From Ktedonobacter racemifer DSM 44963 (GTDB lineage: Bacteria > Chloroflexota > Ktedonobacteria > Ktedonobacterales > Ktedonobacteraceae): a DNA stretch of 64,000 nucleotides. The DNA is taken from positions 1,612,001 to 1,676,000 of the forward strand of contig NZ_ADVG01000004.1 of NCBI RefSeq assembly GCF_000178855.1, in the 5' to 3' direction. Below the pieces are notes generated by a model. That model worked only from the letters and a program-made list of their open reading frames with translations, did not search any database and was not told where the DNA came from. The translations under genes and the position numbers were made by a program. Positions within the stretch are counted from its first letter, which is position 1. Every line of letters starts with the position of its first letter. Of this stretch, positions 1-10,200 are shown piece after piece.

Positions 1-762
1 CGAATGCTCTTTGCCAGTTGTACGTACTTGTTGAATCACGGGCGCGACTTGAGAGGCATACTCAGGCAGGGTTTCTTGCAAGGTTTTGCCCAGAACCGGG
101 CGCTGACCAAAGGCCTGCCAGGCATTGGGATTAACAAGTTCAAAGCGCTGCTCATCTTTGCTCAGGACGATAATGGAAACAGGGGCTTGCATCAGGATGC
201 GCGAGAGATTCGCGCGTGCAGCCTCTGCATCGGCGCGAGCTTTGATTGTCTGGTGATGCGCACGTTGTACCTGAGTGCTCAGCAGGGTTATGCCCAGGCC
301 AACCAGGGTAAACATAAACATGCTATAGAAAAATTCAATCTGCTCAAGTGCCAACGAGATATGCGGTGGTAGGACCAGGAAGCCTAGCAGGAACGTACCC
401 CAGAGTGTCGCAAGCAGGCCAGGAAGTGCTCCCCAGCCCAGAGAGACGATGAGGATGCCCAGCACTACAGGTGCGCTAACAAAGCTTAATTCCGGAGCGA
501 TACCTTTAAGGTAGAAGATTCCCAGAACTGTCAGGAAAGGCAGCAGTAGAGCCAACATATAGCCAGCTAAAGGTCGGCGTAGAGGGGCTGGCAGATATGA
601 CGGTGTAAAGACTGAGGCTCCCCAGAACGCATACAGGCGTTTCCAGAAACCCTGATTGCCTGGATTTATGCGCCAAGTGTTCTGCTCAATAGAAGATGCA
701 GGATGCTGTGAAACCTGTTCTTGGAGCGTTGAGGTTGATTTTTTGTGCTTGATTGTGTGCAT
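1..762 (-). CDS. Membrane sensor histidine kinase, N-terminal part (runs off left edge)
   Basis: The reading frame is open for 254 codons from an ATG at 762 to the window edge, so only the N-terminus is present. A GGAGG motif lies 5-6 bases before the ATG. After a polar N-terminus of about 60 residues there are about four hydrophobic segments (residues about 65-165) resembling the DUF4118/KdpD-type sensor membrane domain. A short basic linker follows, then the start of a PAS-like domain (about 190 onward, with a PVSIIVLSKDEQRFELVN-like opening). Family knowledge suggests a two-component sensor kinase whose HisKA/HATPase part would lie outside the window. The kinase domain itself is not visible, so a diguanylate cyclase or other PAS output domain cannot be excluded. 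Confidence 0.7.
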   Translation of the reverse strand, partial: MHTIKHKKSTSTLQEQVSQHPASSIEQNTWRINPGNQGFWKRLYAFWGASVFTPSYLPAPLRRPLAGYMLALLLPFLTVLGIFYLKGIAPELSFVSAPVVLGILIVSLGWGALPGLLATLWGTFLLGFLVLPPHISLALEQIEFFYSMFMFTLVGLGITLLSTQVQRAHHQTIKARADAEAARANLSRILMQAPVSIIVLSKDEQRFELVNPNAWQAFGQRPVLGKTLQETLPEYASQVAPVIQQVRTTGKEHS

Positions 763-912
763 ATAGGCCTCCTTCGAGGTTTTAGCCGCTGGAGCACATC
801 ACTTTATGTGAGGCTCGTAACTGCAAGCACCATGCAGTATATGTGTATAGCCTTTAAAAGGGAGAGACTCTAATAGGAGCTTGTGTTTGAGCTGATAATA
901 GTTCCGTCGCGA

Positions 913-2211
913 CTAGCGAATCCTGACAGGAGCCAGGATTTTCTCGCGAGCGGGTTTGTGAGGGAATGACTTCCTCACCGGATGGACTACCGGCAGATGG
1001 ACCCTGCACTCCCCATCCTCTACTCCCTTGCGCTCGAAAGCTCCAGGAGCTACTTTGCGGATAATATTCCCTGCGCCATTGACATCAGCATGGATGACCC
1101 GCCCATCGGCTGCTCGATACAGTCCCCGCTCGATGCGCTTGCCGCTAAACTGGTAGGCCACCTGCTCGCCTTTGCGATACACGGGCAGGGGGTCGAGATC
1201 AAGCAAGCTGGCTTTGCTCGTGTACGACTCTTCGGTGAGGATCACGCGAATGCCGACCAGTTCCGCTTTATACTGGAGCATCTGAATGAAGCGCGCATGC
1301 GGGATCTGCACAAAGTGCTGATTGGTGCGCTTCCCTAAGCGGATCTCTTGTTTTTGCAACGGATTCTTGCCCATGATCAACGTCCCGATCCCCTCGGCGA
1401 CCAACAGATCAATCAGGAAGCGGCTGGCCGTATGCAGGTCGTGCTCGATCCGCCGGTTGCGTCGAGTCGTCAACTGTTCCACGCGCCGACTTCGGCCAGG
1501 ATGTCCGAGGGATTTCTGGAGCACTGCTCGTTGTTTGTTATAATACTGGTTACAGGACTTGATGCCGCGCCCGTTAACAATCACCGGGACAAAGCCTGGT
1601 TTGTTTGAAGTTAGCGTGGCCAGATTATCCATACCCGGATCGAGTCCGGCGAGCAGATCAGGATCAACCGCCGTGACGGTGGGTTCGTGTTCAGAGATGA
1701 CTTCGACCACGACATAGCCCACTTTGGGAACCACGCGCACCTGCGCGATGGCTTTGGGGTCTTGCCGGGTTTTCACCTGGATGCCCAGTTGCGAGGGCTG
1801 GATGATCCCCCGATCCAGGGTCCGTTTGCCCCGGCTCACCGCTTGCATGGTATAGACGAGCAGGTTACGCCCCTTCGCCTTGGGCAAGTACTTTGGGAGT
1901 TGAGGACGCCCCACGAACTTTGCCGGGGTCTCTCGATACACCAGAAGCGCCGCCCAGAAACTCGACCAGGCGGTGCAGACCTGCTTGAGCACCTGTTGCG
2001 CGACTTTGGCAGGCAACGCCCGGTATGCCTCGTGCTCTTGCATCCGCTTATCCAGCGCAGGATAGGAGAGGCTGGTGTTGGTCAAAAAGAAGGTTTGACG
2101 CAACTCATAGAGGGCGGCATTGTAGAGATTCTTGGAGGCAAAACAGGCTGCATCCACGCAGGCAAAGCGCGGATCGGTCTGCGCAATCACATGCTTTTCA
2201 ACCAGTTGCAT
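913..2211 (-). CDS. tnpB: TnpB RNA-guided nuclease, zinc-finger-less variant
   Basis: 432-residue TnpB (OrfB/IS1341 type), related to the ancestors of Cas12, expected to act as an omega-RNA-guided DNA endonuclease. I chose the ATG at 2211 (MQLVEKHVIA) because it overlaps the end of tnpA; the frame is open further upstream. The RuvC-I aspartate lies in AGLDPGMDN (D191) and the RuvC-III aspartate in HADVNGAGN (D376). The usual RuvC-II glutamate motif is replaced by LIMGKN (279-283), with a Glu pair at LTEESYTSK (325-333). The CxxC zinc ribbon is absent; the TSKASLLDLDPLP stretch sits where it would be. This pattern looks like the known TnpB subgroup with a rearranged catalytic site rather than simple decay. 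Confidence 0.88.
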   Translation of the reverse strand: MQLVEKHVIAQTDPRFACVDAACFASKNLYNAALYELRQTFFLTNTSLSYPALDKRMQEHEAYRALPAKVAQQVLKQVCTAWSSFWAALLVYRETPAKFVGRPQLPKYLPKAKGRNLLVYTMQAVSRGKRTLDRGIIQPSQLGIQVKTRQDPKAIAQVRVVPKVGYVVVEVISEHEPTVTAVDPDLLAGLDPGMDNLATLTSNKPGFVPVIVNGRGIKSCNQYYNKQRAVLQKSLGHPGRSRRVEQLTTRRNRRIEHDLHTASRFLIDLLVAEGIGTLIMGKNPLQKQEIRLGKRTNQHFVQIPHARFIQMLQYKAELVGIRVILTEESYTSKASLLDLDPLPVYRKGEQVAYQFSGKRIERGLYRAADGRVIHADVNGAGNIIRKVAPGAFERKGVEDGECRVHLPVVHPVRKSFPHKPAREKILAPVRIR

Positions 2212-2782
2212 CTTGCGCCTCCAATTCCTGGACAATGCGCTCGGTCTTTCGTTTCGCTCGACGCTGCCCATAGAGTCTGGCACAGAAGCTATAAATGATG
2301 CTCGTCAGGTCGGTGAGCAGATCTTCGGTCCCATTTTCGGCCTGATTGACCACCTCGATTTCCCGCCCGTAAGCGGTGAGGAGCGTCTCAATATAGCGAA
2401 AGCCAAAGCGCGTCCCCCGGTCTTTGTGTTCAATGACAATCCGCCCGACGTTGGGATCAGCCAGGAGCGCCAGAAACTTGGGCCGATTGTCGTTGACCCC
2501 CGAACCAATTTCTTTGACCACCTTGCTCACCTGATAGCCACGAGCCGCACAGTACGCCACGAGCCGCTCCGCCTGACTGTCCAGGTTCGCCTTGTTCTCG
2601 GCTGAGGAGACGCGGGTGTACACCACCGTCGCAGCTTTCACCGGGCTGGCGGATCTTGCAGGTTCATCGATCAGGATCGTGTGCGCTCCCACGCGTCGAC
2701 CCTGAATCTTGCCGTCTCGGAACCAGCGCCAGGCCGTCTCATAGCGGACCCCTTGTTGTTTTGCGTAATCACTGAGTTTCAT
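2198..2782 (-). CDS. tnpA: IS607-family serine recombinase TnpA
   Basis: 194-residue serine transposase. An N-terminal MerR-like helix-turn-helix (MKLSDYAKQQGVRYETAWRW) is followed by the resolvase-type catalytic domain with the YTRVSS nucleophile motif at about residues 55-60. Further family signatures are LDSQAERL, EIGSGVNDNRPKF and HKDRGTRFG. It would cut and rejoin element DNA as a tetramer. Length and layout match IS607 TnpA. The reading frame is intact, and the end overlaps the chosen tnpB start, suggesting translational coupling. Confidence 0.9.
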   Translation of the reverse strand: MKLSDYAKQQGVRYETAWRWFRDGKIQGRRVGAHTILIDEPARSASPVKAATVVYTRVSSAENKANLDSQAERLVAYCAARGYQVSKVVKEIGSGVNDNRPKFLALLADPNVGRIVIEHKDRGTRFGFRYIETLLTAYGREIEVVNQAENGTEDLLTDLTSIIYSFCARLYGQRRAKRKTERIVQELEAQDATG

Positions 2783-2788
2783 AGGAAA

Positions 2789-2817
2789 AGTGTACCAGGA
2801 TGCTCAGTGATTGTCAA
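2789..2817 (-). promoter_or_regulatory. Promoter of IS607 tnpA
   Basis: On the minus strand TTGACA (2812-2817) and TACACT (2789-2794) are separated by 17 bases, a near-consensus sigma-70 promoter just upstream of the tnpA ATG at 2782. The leader would be only a few bases long. Confidence 0.6.
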
Positions 2818-2923
2818 GGATTCGCTATAACTTCAATGATCGGTTTCAATACCCTTCTCTTTGTATATACAAATCGAACGCAATTGCCAAAACTTAAGGT
2901 CAGCCAGTAATTTTAGCAAGAGA

Positions 2924-2960
2924 AAAGGCTTTCCGGGTCTCTACAAGCCAGAAAGCCTTT
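2924..2960 (-). terminator. Rho-independent terminator after ZIP gene
   Basis: AAAGGCTTTC and GAAAGCCTTT form a 10-bp stem with a 17-base loop, just downstream of the minus-strand ZIP stop codon, and are followed on that strand by a TCTC-rich tail. Confidence 0.6.
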
Positions 2961-2989
2961 AAGCAGTTTTTTGATGTTGGGTGAGGGGA

Positions 2990-3922
2990 TTACGCACCTG
3001 CGTAGGTGACGATGAGGTCAGTGATATAGCCGAGCATAAAGCCGACGAAGAGCCCCCACATGATAATTTCGTTGGAGGCCATGCGTTTGGCGACGGCGAG
3101 CAGTTCTACGATTACATAGAGAATCGAGCCAGCCGCCAGGGCCAGGAAGAGGATAAAGAGCAGATCAGACTGGAAGGCCATGCCGACAACGGTGCCCAGG
3201 AAGGTCGGGCCACCACCAATGAGGCCGACCAGGGCAATAAACTTCCAGGAGACGGTCTCGTTTGTGAGAGGACCGGCGATGCCAAAGCCCTCCGTCATGT
3301 TATGCAGGCCAAAGCCAATGATGAGGATGCCCGCGAGCGAGAGCGCCCCTGTGGCCGCTGACTGACCAATAGCCAGGCCCTCAGAAAAGTTGTGTAGGCC
3401 GATGCCGATAGCGATCATGAGCGCTAGCAGTTTGGGAGATGGCGTCCTGGCTGACTTGATCGCTGTCGCCACGGCACCACCTGTCGCCACAGCCTGGGCT
3501 TGCTCCGTCTGCGCAGACATGGCGGCTTTGCTTGCGGCAGCCCCAACAAGTGCAGGCGATGCCTCAGCGCTATCAGCCTCGATGATTACGCGTTTGCCAG
3601 GCTTGTAGCGCGCGATGATATATTTATTAAAATATACGAGGCCTAGCAGGCCAACCAGAAAACCTACGATCATCAAGAAAGCTTCGAGGAAGACAGTGCT
3701 GGCACCAGTATGCTTCTGGCTCAAAGTTTCTATAGCGCTATTGATGGGTTCTGTTCCCTTGCTGATCACATCATAGAAGAGAAAGACCAGTACGCCCGCC
3801 GCCAGCATACTGGCAAAAGTCTTGAACGACTGCGGGGCTTTTTTGAGAAAGGCTAGAGGGAGACCGAGGTAAATAGTGAGTCCGGCGAAGGCTCCTAGAA
3901 GGATAATGGTTCCTGTAGGCAC
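2990..3922 (-). CDS. ZIP-family divalent metal transporter
   Basis: About 310-residue inner-membrane protein likely importing zinc, iron or manganese. The metal-binding ZIP helices are clear: HNFSEGLAIG and HNMTEGFGIAG carry the H-N-x-x-E signatures of TM4 and TM5. Roughly eight hydrophobic segments are present, with a long cytoplasmic loop rich in Ala, Glu and Thr between TM3 and TM4 (about residues 120-160). I prefer the GTG at 3922 (VPTGTIILLG), preceded by AAAGGA at 7-base spacing. An ATG at 3979 would add 19 polar residues. It stands alone, with its own terminator downstream. Substrate cannot be told from sequence. Confidence 0.9.
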   Translation of the reverse strand: MPTGTIILLGAFAGLTIYLGLPLAFLKKAPQSFKTFASMLAAGVLVFLFYDVISKGTEPINSAIETLSQKHTGASTVFLEAFLMIVGFLVGLLGLVYFNKYIIARYKPGKRVIIEADSAEASPALVGAAASKAAMSAQTEQAQAVATGGAVATAIKSARTPSPKLLALMIAIGIGLHNFSEGLAIGQSAATGALSLAGILIIGFGLHNMTEGFGIAGPLTNETVSWKFIALVGLIGGGPTFLGTVVGMAFQSDLLFILFLALAAGSILYVIVELLAVAKRMASNEIIMWGLFVGFMLGYITDLIVTYAGA

Positions 3923-4173
3923 AACTGAATCCTTTCGTCGTGAGCATCTGTATCTCTCAAAGAGGGGCAGGATTGACACGACATGTATATGTATTTTTGT
4001 TTTTCTGCGTCGGCAAATAGTGATATTAGGGCATGCTAATATCCGACTGCTATGCTTGGGATTTTAGCACTTTATCCCCAAAAAAATCAAGAGGTGAGGA
4101 AGAAATTCTCAGGATGTGACGAAGATTCGTTTCGCTATTTGACCTTTTCTTCTCGGCTCGCAAGCTCGCCGAG

Positions 4174-4237
4174 GGGTAGAAGGGATGGGCATGTGACACG
4201 GGCATTTGCCCATGTCACATGCCCATCCCTTCTACCC
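4174..4237. repeat. Long intergenic hairpin
   Basis: A near-perfect inverted repeat (arms about 28 bases, GGGTAGAAGGGATGGGCATG and its complement) lies between the ZIP gene and the acetyltransferase. No T-run follows immediately. It belongs to the set of long intergenic hairpins in this window. Confidence 0.85.
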
Positions 4238-4373
4238 TGAGCGCCGCAGGCGCGAAGAAAAAACTTTTGAGAAGCCCTGAGGAGATGTGGCACCCTCGTT
4301 TTTACATGTGCTACACTGGCGGTACCAGGAGAATATGCGCTGGAAATACATATATAAGGAACAGACCAAACGT

Positions 4374-5204
4374 ATGAGCGAATATCTTTTTACTGATGTG
4401 ACGGACTATACATTCGCCCAGTTGAGCGAGATGCATAATAGTAGCTTTACCGATTATTTCTTTCCTATGCACATGACGCCGCAGATGCTTGCAGACTTCT
4501 GGCGCATCAATCATATCGATGCCAATCACTCTGTTGCCATGCATAGCACTGAGGGCGAATTTGTAGGCCTGGCACGCCTGGGGGTACGTGGGACGCGTGC
4601 CTGGTGTGGAGGATTTGGGATTGCGCCCGCCTTTCGTGGGAGGGGCGTAAGCCATCTCCTGGCGGAGCAGATGGTGCATGTAGCTCGCGAGGCTAACTTT
4701 GAGACGCTGCAACTGGAAGTCTTATCCCAGAATGAGCGTGCGATTAAGACTTACAAGAAGGCTGGCTTCGTCGCTCGCCGTCGGCTACTGGGACTCGAAG
4801 TCGCGACCGCGACGCTGCCAGAGGCCGAGTCGCTGCATGTTGAGCGTGTGCCGCTTGAGGCACTGCTGCCCTGGCTGAGCCAGGACGCGGAGCTTCCCTG
4901 CTGGGGACGTGAACTGGCGGGCCTGTTAGCGTTGAGCACTGAGACGATTGTCGCGCCCGGCCCTGGTCGTGGTATGAATGGCCTGGTCATACAGCGCTCT
5001 CATGGCGTCACCCGTGTGCAGGCCGCCGTGCTACAGAGCGAACTGACTGACGCGGAGCTGGCGAGCCTCCTGCGCGAGGCTGCGGGCGAGCATGCGAAGA
5101 TTCAGATCTATAATGAACCTGCGAGTAGCGCCCTATATGCGCGCTGTCTCAGGCTTGGCTTCATCGAGTTCTTTAGCCAGCACGAGATGCTGGTACGTCT
5201 CTAG
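4374..5204 (+). CDS. GNAT N-acetyltransferase
   Basis: 276-residue protein from the ATG at 4374 (MSEYLFTDVT). The N-terminal half is a GNAT fold: the acetyl-CoA loop appears as FRGRGVSHLL (R-G-x-G-x-S), followed by LQLEVLSQNERAIKTYKKAGF, the typical beta5-alpha4 region. The C-terminal half has a weaker second GNAT-like region ending NEPASSALYARCLRLGF. The substrate is unknown. An upstream ATG at 4335 follows AGGAG by only three bases, so the true start is uncertain. Its 3' end overlaps the convergent LuxR gene by about 30 bases. Confidence 0.8.
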   Translation: MSEYLFTDVTDYTFAQLSEMHNSSFTDYFFPMHMTPQMLADFWRINHIDANHSVAMHSTEGEFVGLARLGVRGTRAWCGGFGIAPAFRGRGVSHLLAEQMVHVAREANFETLQLEVLSQNERAIKTYKKAGFVARRRLLGLEVATATLPEAESLHVERVPLEALLPWLSQDAELPCWGRELAGLLALSTETIVAPGPGRGMNGLVIQRSHGVTRVQAAVLQSELTDAELASLLREAAGEHAKIQIYNEPASSALYARCLRLGFIEFFSQHEMLVRL

Positions 5205-6963
5205 AGTTTAATGCAGGTGTGAGCTGAGGCATAAGTTTGGCGAGCGCCTGCGTCCGACTTTTTACCTCAAGTTTACCGCAGATATTGGCCACATGCTTCT
5301 TCACTGTCCCCTCACTGATAATTAACTTCGCGGCTATTTCGCGATTGGAAGCTCCTTGCAATAGCAGATTAATAACCTCGTTTTCGCGTTGCGTAAATAG
5401 CTCGCGCCTTGCGTGCTTCAGGGTTGGTGTCGTCTGGACCGCAGAATAATAGTTTGTCAGGTTGCCGAGCTGGTTATCCGCCTGGGGTAGGGCAATCATC
5501 GCGTTTCCGGTGGCCTGCGTGGCGTAATAGAGCGCGTTGTTGAGCAGGCCATTTTGTTGATACCAGGTGCAGGCGCGCAGGTAAAGCTCAGGGAGCAGGG
5601 AGGCGTTCTGCTGGCGCAGGTAGCCACGTAAGACCTCTGCGAACAAAGGCTGATAGCGGAACCAGCCTCTCTGGGAATCTTGCGCTTCAATGAAGATATT
5701 ATGTCGCGCTAAATAGTCGAGCATAGCCTCGCTATTGGCCTGGAGTGAGACCGCGCTGGCGAGCGAGATATCGAAGCTATCTAGAGGTGCGGTTGCCAGT
5801 AAGAAGCGCTGTACCTCCTCGGGCTGTTGTAGCAGTACCTCTTCCACCATATAATCGTTGAGATGGCGTTGGGGAAGTGAGCATACCTCCTCTATAGTTC
5901 CCCCCTCATGGATAGAAGCTACCAGCAGGTGCAGGGCCGTAATCCAGCCATTGGCGCGGGTTGCCAGGGTGACGTATTGTTCCGTGGTGAGAGGCTGCGC
6001 GAGCAGCCGCGGCAGGAGTTGAAGCATCTCCTGTTGCGAGAAGCGCAAATCATCCATATGCAACTCATTCAGGAGCCGCTGCGCGCGTAGCCGGGCCAGG
6101 GGTAACTCTGGACGTGTGCGCGAGACGATCACGAGGTGAAGCTGGAGTGGCATCAGCTCAATAAGTGTTGTGAGTGCCTGGTGGATCTCCTGTGCATAGA
6201 GCACATGATAGTTATCGAGTACCAGCGTAGCAGGCGTAGAAAGTCCGTCAAGTGCATGTAGGAGAGCGTGTAGACCCTGCGTCAGAGTTGCATGTGCGCA
6301 AAAAAGCTCAATGGATACCAGGTCACTGAGGCCGGGCATAACTTGTTCGAGGGCCGCGATAAAGTGTGACCAGAACCTGGTAGCCTGATTGTCCTCTTTG
6401 TCTAGCGAGAGCCAGCTACATGCGTAACTCTGCGAGACTACCTCATTATGCCACTGACGTAAGAGGGTCGTCTTGCCCCAACCGGCGGGGGCGGTGATAA
6501 CGGTCAGGCCTGTCTCCAGACTGTTTTGTAGCTTTGTGAGCAGATGGGGGCGAGGCAAAACGTCCCTGGCCAGGGATGGCGTACGTAACTTGGCCTCGAA
6601 GAGTTGGTAGTTGTGCTGGCAGGAAGAGTAGGTACAGAGATTAATCGCGATAGAGTTGAGGCGTTCGGCAGTAAGTTCCTGTGGCCTCCCCAGGTACATC
6701 TTGCGAATTTTGCCCTGTTGCTTGCGATAGGCATACCAGTACCAGCTATTACGCTGACGCTCGTGGCGAGCGGTGAAGGAGCCAAAGTGGCTCTTGAAGG
6801 TGAAGGACTTGTTCTGAGCATCGGCGAGCCAGGTATGCCACTGATGTGATCCGACTGTGACTCTCGGTGTTGTGTGTTGTGTATAGCCCCGTGGATGGTC
6901 TGGTAAGTAGTCTTGTAAGTATAAGTGGTCGTCAAAGACCTGTGGTATAGGTTGTCGCAGCAT
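5173..6963 (-). CDS. MalT-like LuxR family transcriptional regulator
   Basis: 596-residue ATP-dependent regulator. The N-terminal about 100 residues resemble the arm-type region common in Ktedonobacteria proteins (NSWYWYAYRKQQGKIRKMYL). A STAND NTPase follows, with Walker A APAGWGKTT and Walker B LVLDNYH, then a winged-helix/short helical region, and a C-terminal LuxR helix-turn-helix (LFTQRENEVINLLLQGASN, GTVKKHVANI). MalT proteins are about 900 residues; this one lacks most of the TPR sensor region between NTPase and HTH. The ATG at 6963 is preceded by GGAG; a TTG at 6972 is the alternative. The signal and target genes are unknown. Confidence 0.88.
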   Translation of the reverse strand: MLRQPIPQVFDDHLYLQDYLPDHPRGYTQHTTPRVTVGSHQWHTWLADAQNKSFTFKSHFGSFTARHERQRNSWYWYAYRKQQGKIRKMYLGRPQELTAERLNSIAINLCTYSSCQHNYQLFEAKLRTPSLARDVLPRPHLLTKLQNSLETGLTVITAPAGWGKTTLLRQWHNEVVSQSYACSWLSLDKEDNQATRFWSHFIAALEQVMPGLSDLVSIELFCAHATLTQGLHALLHALDGLSTPATLVLDNYHVLYAQEIHQALTTLIELMPLQLHLVIVSRTRPELPLARLRAQRLLNELHMDDLRFSQQEMLQLLPRLLAQPLTTEQYVTLATRANGWITALHLLVASIHEGGTIEEVCSLPQRHLNDYMVEEVLLQQPEEVQRFLLATAPLDSFDISLASAVSLQANSEAMLDYLARHNIFIEAQDSQRGWFRYQPLFAEVLRGYLRQQNASLLPELYLRACTWYQQNGLLNNALYYATQATGNAMIALPQADNQLGNLTNYYSAVQTTPTLKHARRELFTQRENEVINLLLQGASNREIAAKLIISEGTVKKHVANICGKLEVKSRTQALAKLMPQLTPALNSRDVPASRAG

Positions 6964-7084
6964 AGCCCGCAACTCCTCATCTATGAAGAATCATGCAATA
7001 AAGAGCCTCTCTAACAATCTCAACTGTACCTGATCAAGGGTGCCGGACGCATCCGCATATATGCCTAATTTATAGAGAGAGCTG

Positions 7085-7120
7085 GCAGAGTAAGCATATA
7101 GGCCTATATGCTTACTCTGC
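7085..7120. repeat. 36-base perfect palindrome
   Basis: GCAGAGTAAGCATATAGG is followed directly by its reverse complement, with no loop. It lies between two LuxR genes on the same strand. It could be a protein-binding site or, as RNA, a hairpin. Confidence 0.9.
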
Positions 7121-7126
7121 AATCCA

Positions 7127-7201
7127 ATTTAATAGATGAGCGTGTTGATATGGCATGTGGGCGAAGCCCACATGCCATATCAACACGCTCATCTATTAAA
7201 T
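7127..7201. repeat. 75-base perfect hairpin with GAA loop
   Basis: A 36-bp perfect stem with a three-base GAA loop (GTGGGC GAA GCCCAC at the centre) ends four bases before the stop codon of the TPR regulator. It probably acts as a very strong terminator or transcript-end stabiliser, though no T-tract follows. Confidence 0.92.
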
Positions 7202-7204
7202 CTT

Positions 7205-10200
7205 TTAGGTCAGGTGGTGTTCGAGGGCATAACGGGTGGCGGCACTGCGGGAGGAGACGCCAATTTTGTTATAAATAGAGCTGAGGTGGGCCTGAACGGT
7301 ACGCGGGCTAATTACCAGTTGCTCGGCGATCTGGGCATTGGTAAGGCCAGTGGCGAGGGAACGCAGGACCTCGACTTCACGTTCGGTCAGGTCATCAAGG
7401 TGGGTGAGAGTCGATGTGGTTGGTTGCGCCTGAGATACCGGAGTGTCAACTGCGGGTTGCTTCTCTTGCGTAAACACCTGTTCTGGAGTCATGTGCTGGC
7501 CTTCGAGCCAGGCGGCTTGAAAGCGTGTCTCTCCCAGCTGGGTCTGGGCCTGTGCCAGGGCAAGCTGATAATAAGCGAGTTCGATGTGCGGAATAGGGGC
7601 GCTCATAGCGCTACGCAGGGTAGCTGCGGCCCCCCAGAGGCGCGCCGCTTGCTCGGGCTGTCCCTGGGCCACGCAGATTTCGCCCAGGCGCTCCAGGCAG
7701 GAGGCGATAAACCAGCGATTGCGAATCTGGATGGAAATCTCCAGACTTTTTACGATTAAGGTTCGGGCTTTCGCCATGTCGCCTCGAAGAAGGGCGAGCA
7801 TGCCGAGGTCGGCCAGGCGATAGTAATTGGTCTGGATATCGTTTTCGCTATAGCTCTCTTCCAGGAGCCTCTGCGCGGTCTCGTAGTCGCCTTCGATCAT
7901 GTAGAGCAGGGCCATGACACCCAGGGCATCGGCGATCTGGCGTCTATCGCTGACTTCACGTGCAATATTGAGTCCCTCGGTAAAGAGCTGGCGGGCCTGC
8001 GTGTTCTGGCCCTCGTTGAGGACGACAAGGCCAAGCTGGATCAGGCGGGGCGAGATAACTTCGCGGTCATTAATGGCGCGTGAGATTGCCAGGCTCTCCT
8101 CCATGTAGGTGCGTGCCGCGTCATAGTTGCCGCGATGAGCCTCAACGTGACCTAGCATATTGAGCGAGGCAGCGGTCATGGCATGGTTTTCCAGGCGACG
8201 CATGCTTGCTAGGCTTTCGTTGAGTAAGGTTATGGCGAGTTGCAGGTTACCCTGATTAAACTCGACGCTGCCGAGAGTAAAGAGCTGGGAGGCGATGCCC
8301 TCTTCGTTCTCTGTCTCGCGAAAGATCGCCAGGCTCTGCTCTAAAAGCGTCCACGCGGCCTGATCCTCGCCCTTCTGGTGGAGGGCAACCTCGCCCAATG
8401 TCCCAAGATACTGAGCAATCTTATTCTCATTGCCCAGTTCTCTGGAGACCGCTGAGCTCTCCGCGAACCATGTTTTGGCTGCTGAGTAATCTCCCATATA
8501 GAACGTCAACATGCCCAGGGGAACGAGGACGAAGGCGATACCAACGCGGTCACCGACCTCGCGATGGATCTTCAGGCTCTCGGTGAGCAACTGGTAAGCA
8601 GGAGCATAGCTACCCAGGTGCGTTAAAACCTGGCCTAGCTTACTCAGGCGGTAGGCGATACTACGTTTATCTTGCAAACGCCTGGCGATGGCCAGGCTCT
8701 CCTCGTAGTAGGTCCGGGCTTTTTCTAGATGATAACCCAGCGCGACGGCCTCATCGGCCAGAGATGCCAGGACATCGGCGATGGTATAGAGATCCTCCTG
8801 CGTGCGCGCGATAGTCAGGCTCTCTTCGAACAGGGCATGACCCTGAAAAGGTGAGGTGCGGGCATAGGAACAGCCGAGTTGATGCAGCGTTGTGGCAATG
8901 CCTCTTTGATCCTGTAGCTCGCGGTAATAACCCAGGGCCTCTTCTAGCAACTCGGTTCCGCGCTGATAGAGACCCTGGCTGTCCGCCAGGACGCCAGCGG
9001 CATAGCAGGCACGTGCCAGGATATGCTTTGCGACCCGGGCGGGCATCATGCTCTGTAAGGCCCTTTCTAACCACTGAAGTCCTTCGCTCTGATGGTTGCG
9101 AATGAGCCAGAAGCGCCACAGCGCGCTCCCTAAGCGTAGTGCCAACTCGCTTTGGGGTTGGGTCAGGAGGCGCTGGAGGGCGGCGCGCAGATTATCATGC
9201 TCTTGTTCGAGACGCTCAAGCCATTGAACCTGCTGGGCCTGACGCAGGTGTGGCTCGGCCTCCTCCGCCAGGGCGAGATAGTACATTGCATGGGCATCAT
9301 AAGCCACCTGGGCCTCTGCACTGGCTCGGAGCGTCTCTTCACCATATTCGCGAATGGTTTCCAGCATAACCAGGCGCGCCTCTTCGTTGGTGCGCTCAAC
9401 CATGCGCAACAGGTTCTTATCGATGAGCGAGGTGATAGGCGTGAGCGGATCACCCTCATCGGCATCGATGGCCTGGCAGAGGTGCTCGACGGCCTCCAGA
9501 GTGCAGCCTCCCACGAAGGCGGAGAGGCTGCGGAAGAGCTTTTGCTCTTGCGGATCGAGAAGCTCATAGCTCCAGGTCAGGGTGGCGCGTAGCGTTTGCT
9601 GGCGACGGGGGAGGTCACGCGCACCATGCGTAAGAACTTGCAGGCGGTGTTCCAGGCGAGCGAGTAGCTTTCCTGGTGGCAGAATTTTGATGCGGGCCGC
9701 CGCCAGCTCAATACCCAGAGGCAGGCCATCGACACGCGTACAAATTTCAGCTATCGTCTGCGCATTCTCAGCCGTGAGTTGAAAATCGGTTTTGACGGAG
9801 CGCGCACGCTGGACGAAAAGCGCGACCGCCGCGTTATGCGCGAGGGCCTCAAGGTCGGTCGTAAGTTTTAGATCTGGTAAGGCTAGTGGGGGCAAGGCAA
9901 ACTCGTGTTCCGCCCGCAGGTGCAGTACCTCCCGGCTGGTTACGAGAATTTTCAGAGCCGGGCAGGTCGCGAGCAGCTCCGTAATAAGCGGCGCCGCAGC
10001 GATGACCTGCTCAAAGTTATCGAGGAGGAGTAAGACATGCTTCTCGCGCAGATAACGCTTGATGCGCTCCAGGAGCGGCATCTCATCGAATTCTACGAGA
10101 CCCAACGATTGCGCCAGGGTGGGTATAAATAACTCGGAGGAAGAGGTTGAGGCCAGGGCGATGCGGCGTACACCATCAGAGAATGCAGGTTCGAGCTCTG

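Larger units (their letters stand above)
914..2829 (-). mobile_element. IS607-type element with tnpA and tnpB
   Basis: A serine-recombinase tnpA and a tnpB overlap by 14 bases, the usual IS607 layout. A 10-base inverted repeat TAGCGAATCC lies at 917-926 and, inverted, at 2819-2828, the first overlapping the tnpB stop codon. The true ends are uncertain because IS607 elements usually have no conserved terminal repeats. I could not reconstruct an interrupted gene here. Confidence 0.7.

Noticed and set aside
7085..7201. Small RNA gene between the LuxR genes
   Set aside because: Two adjacent palindromes without promoter or T-run; better described as hairpins at a gene end.
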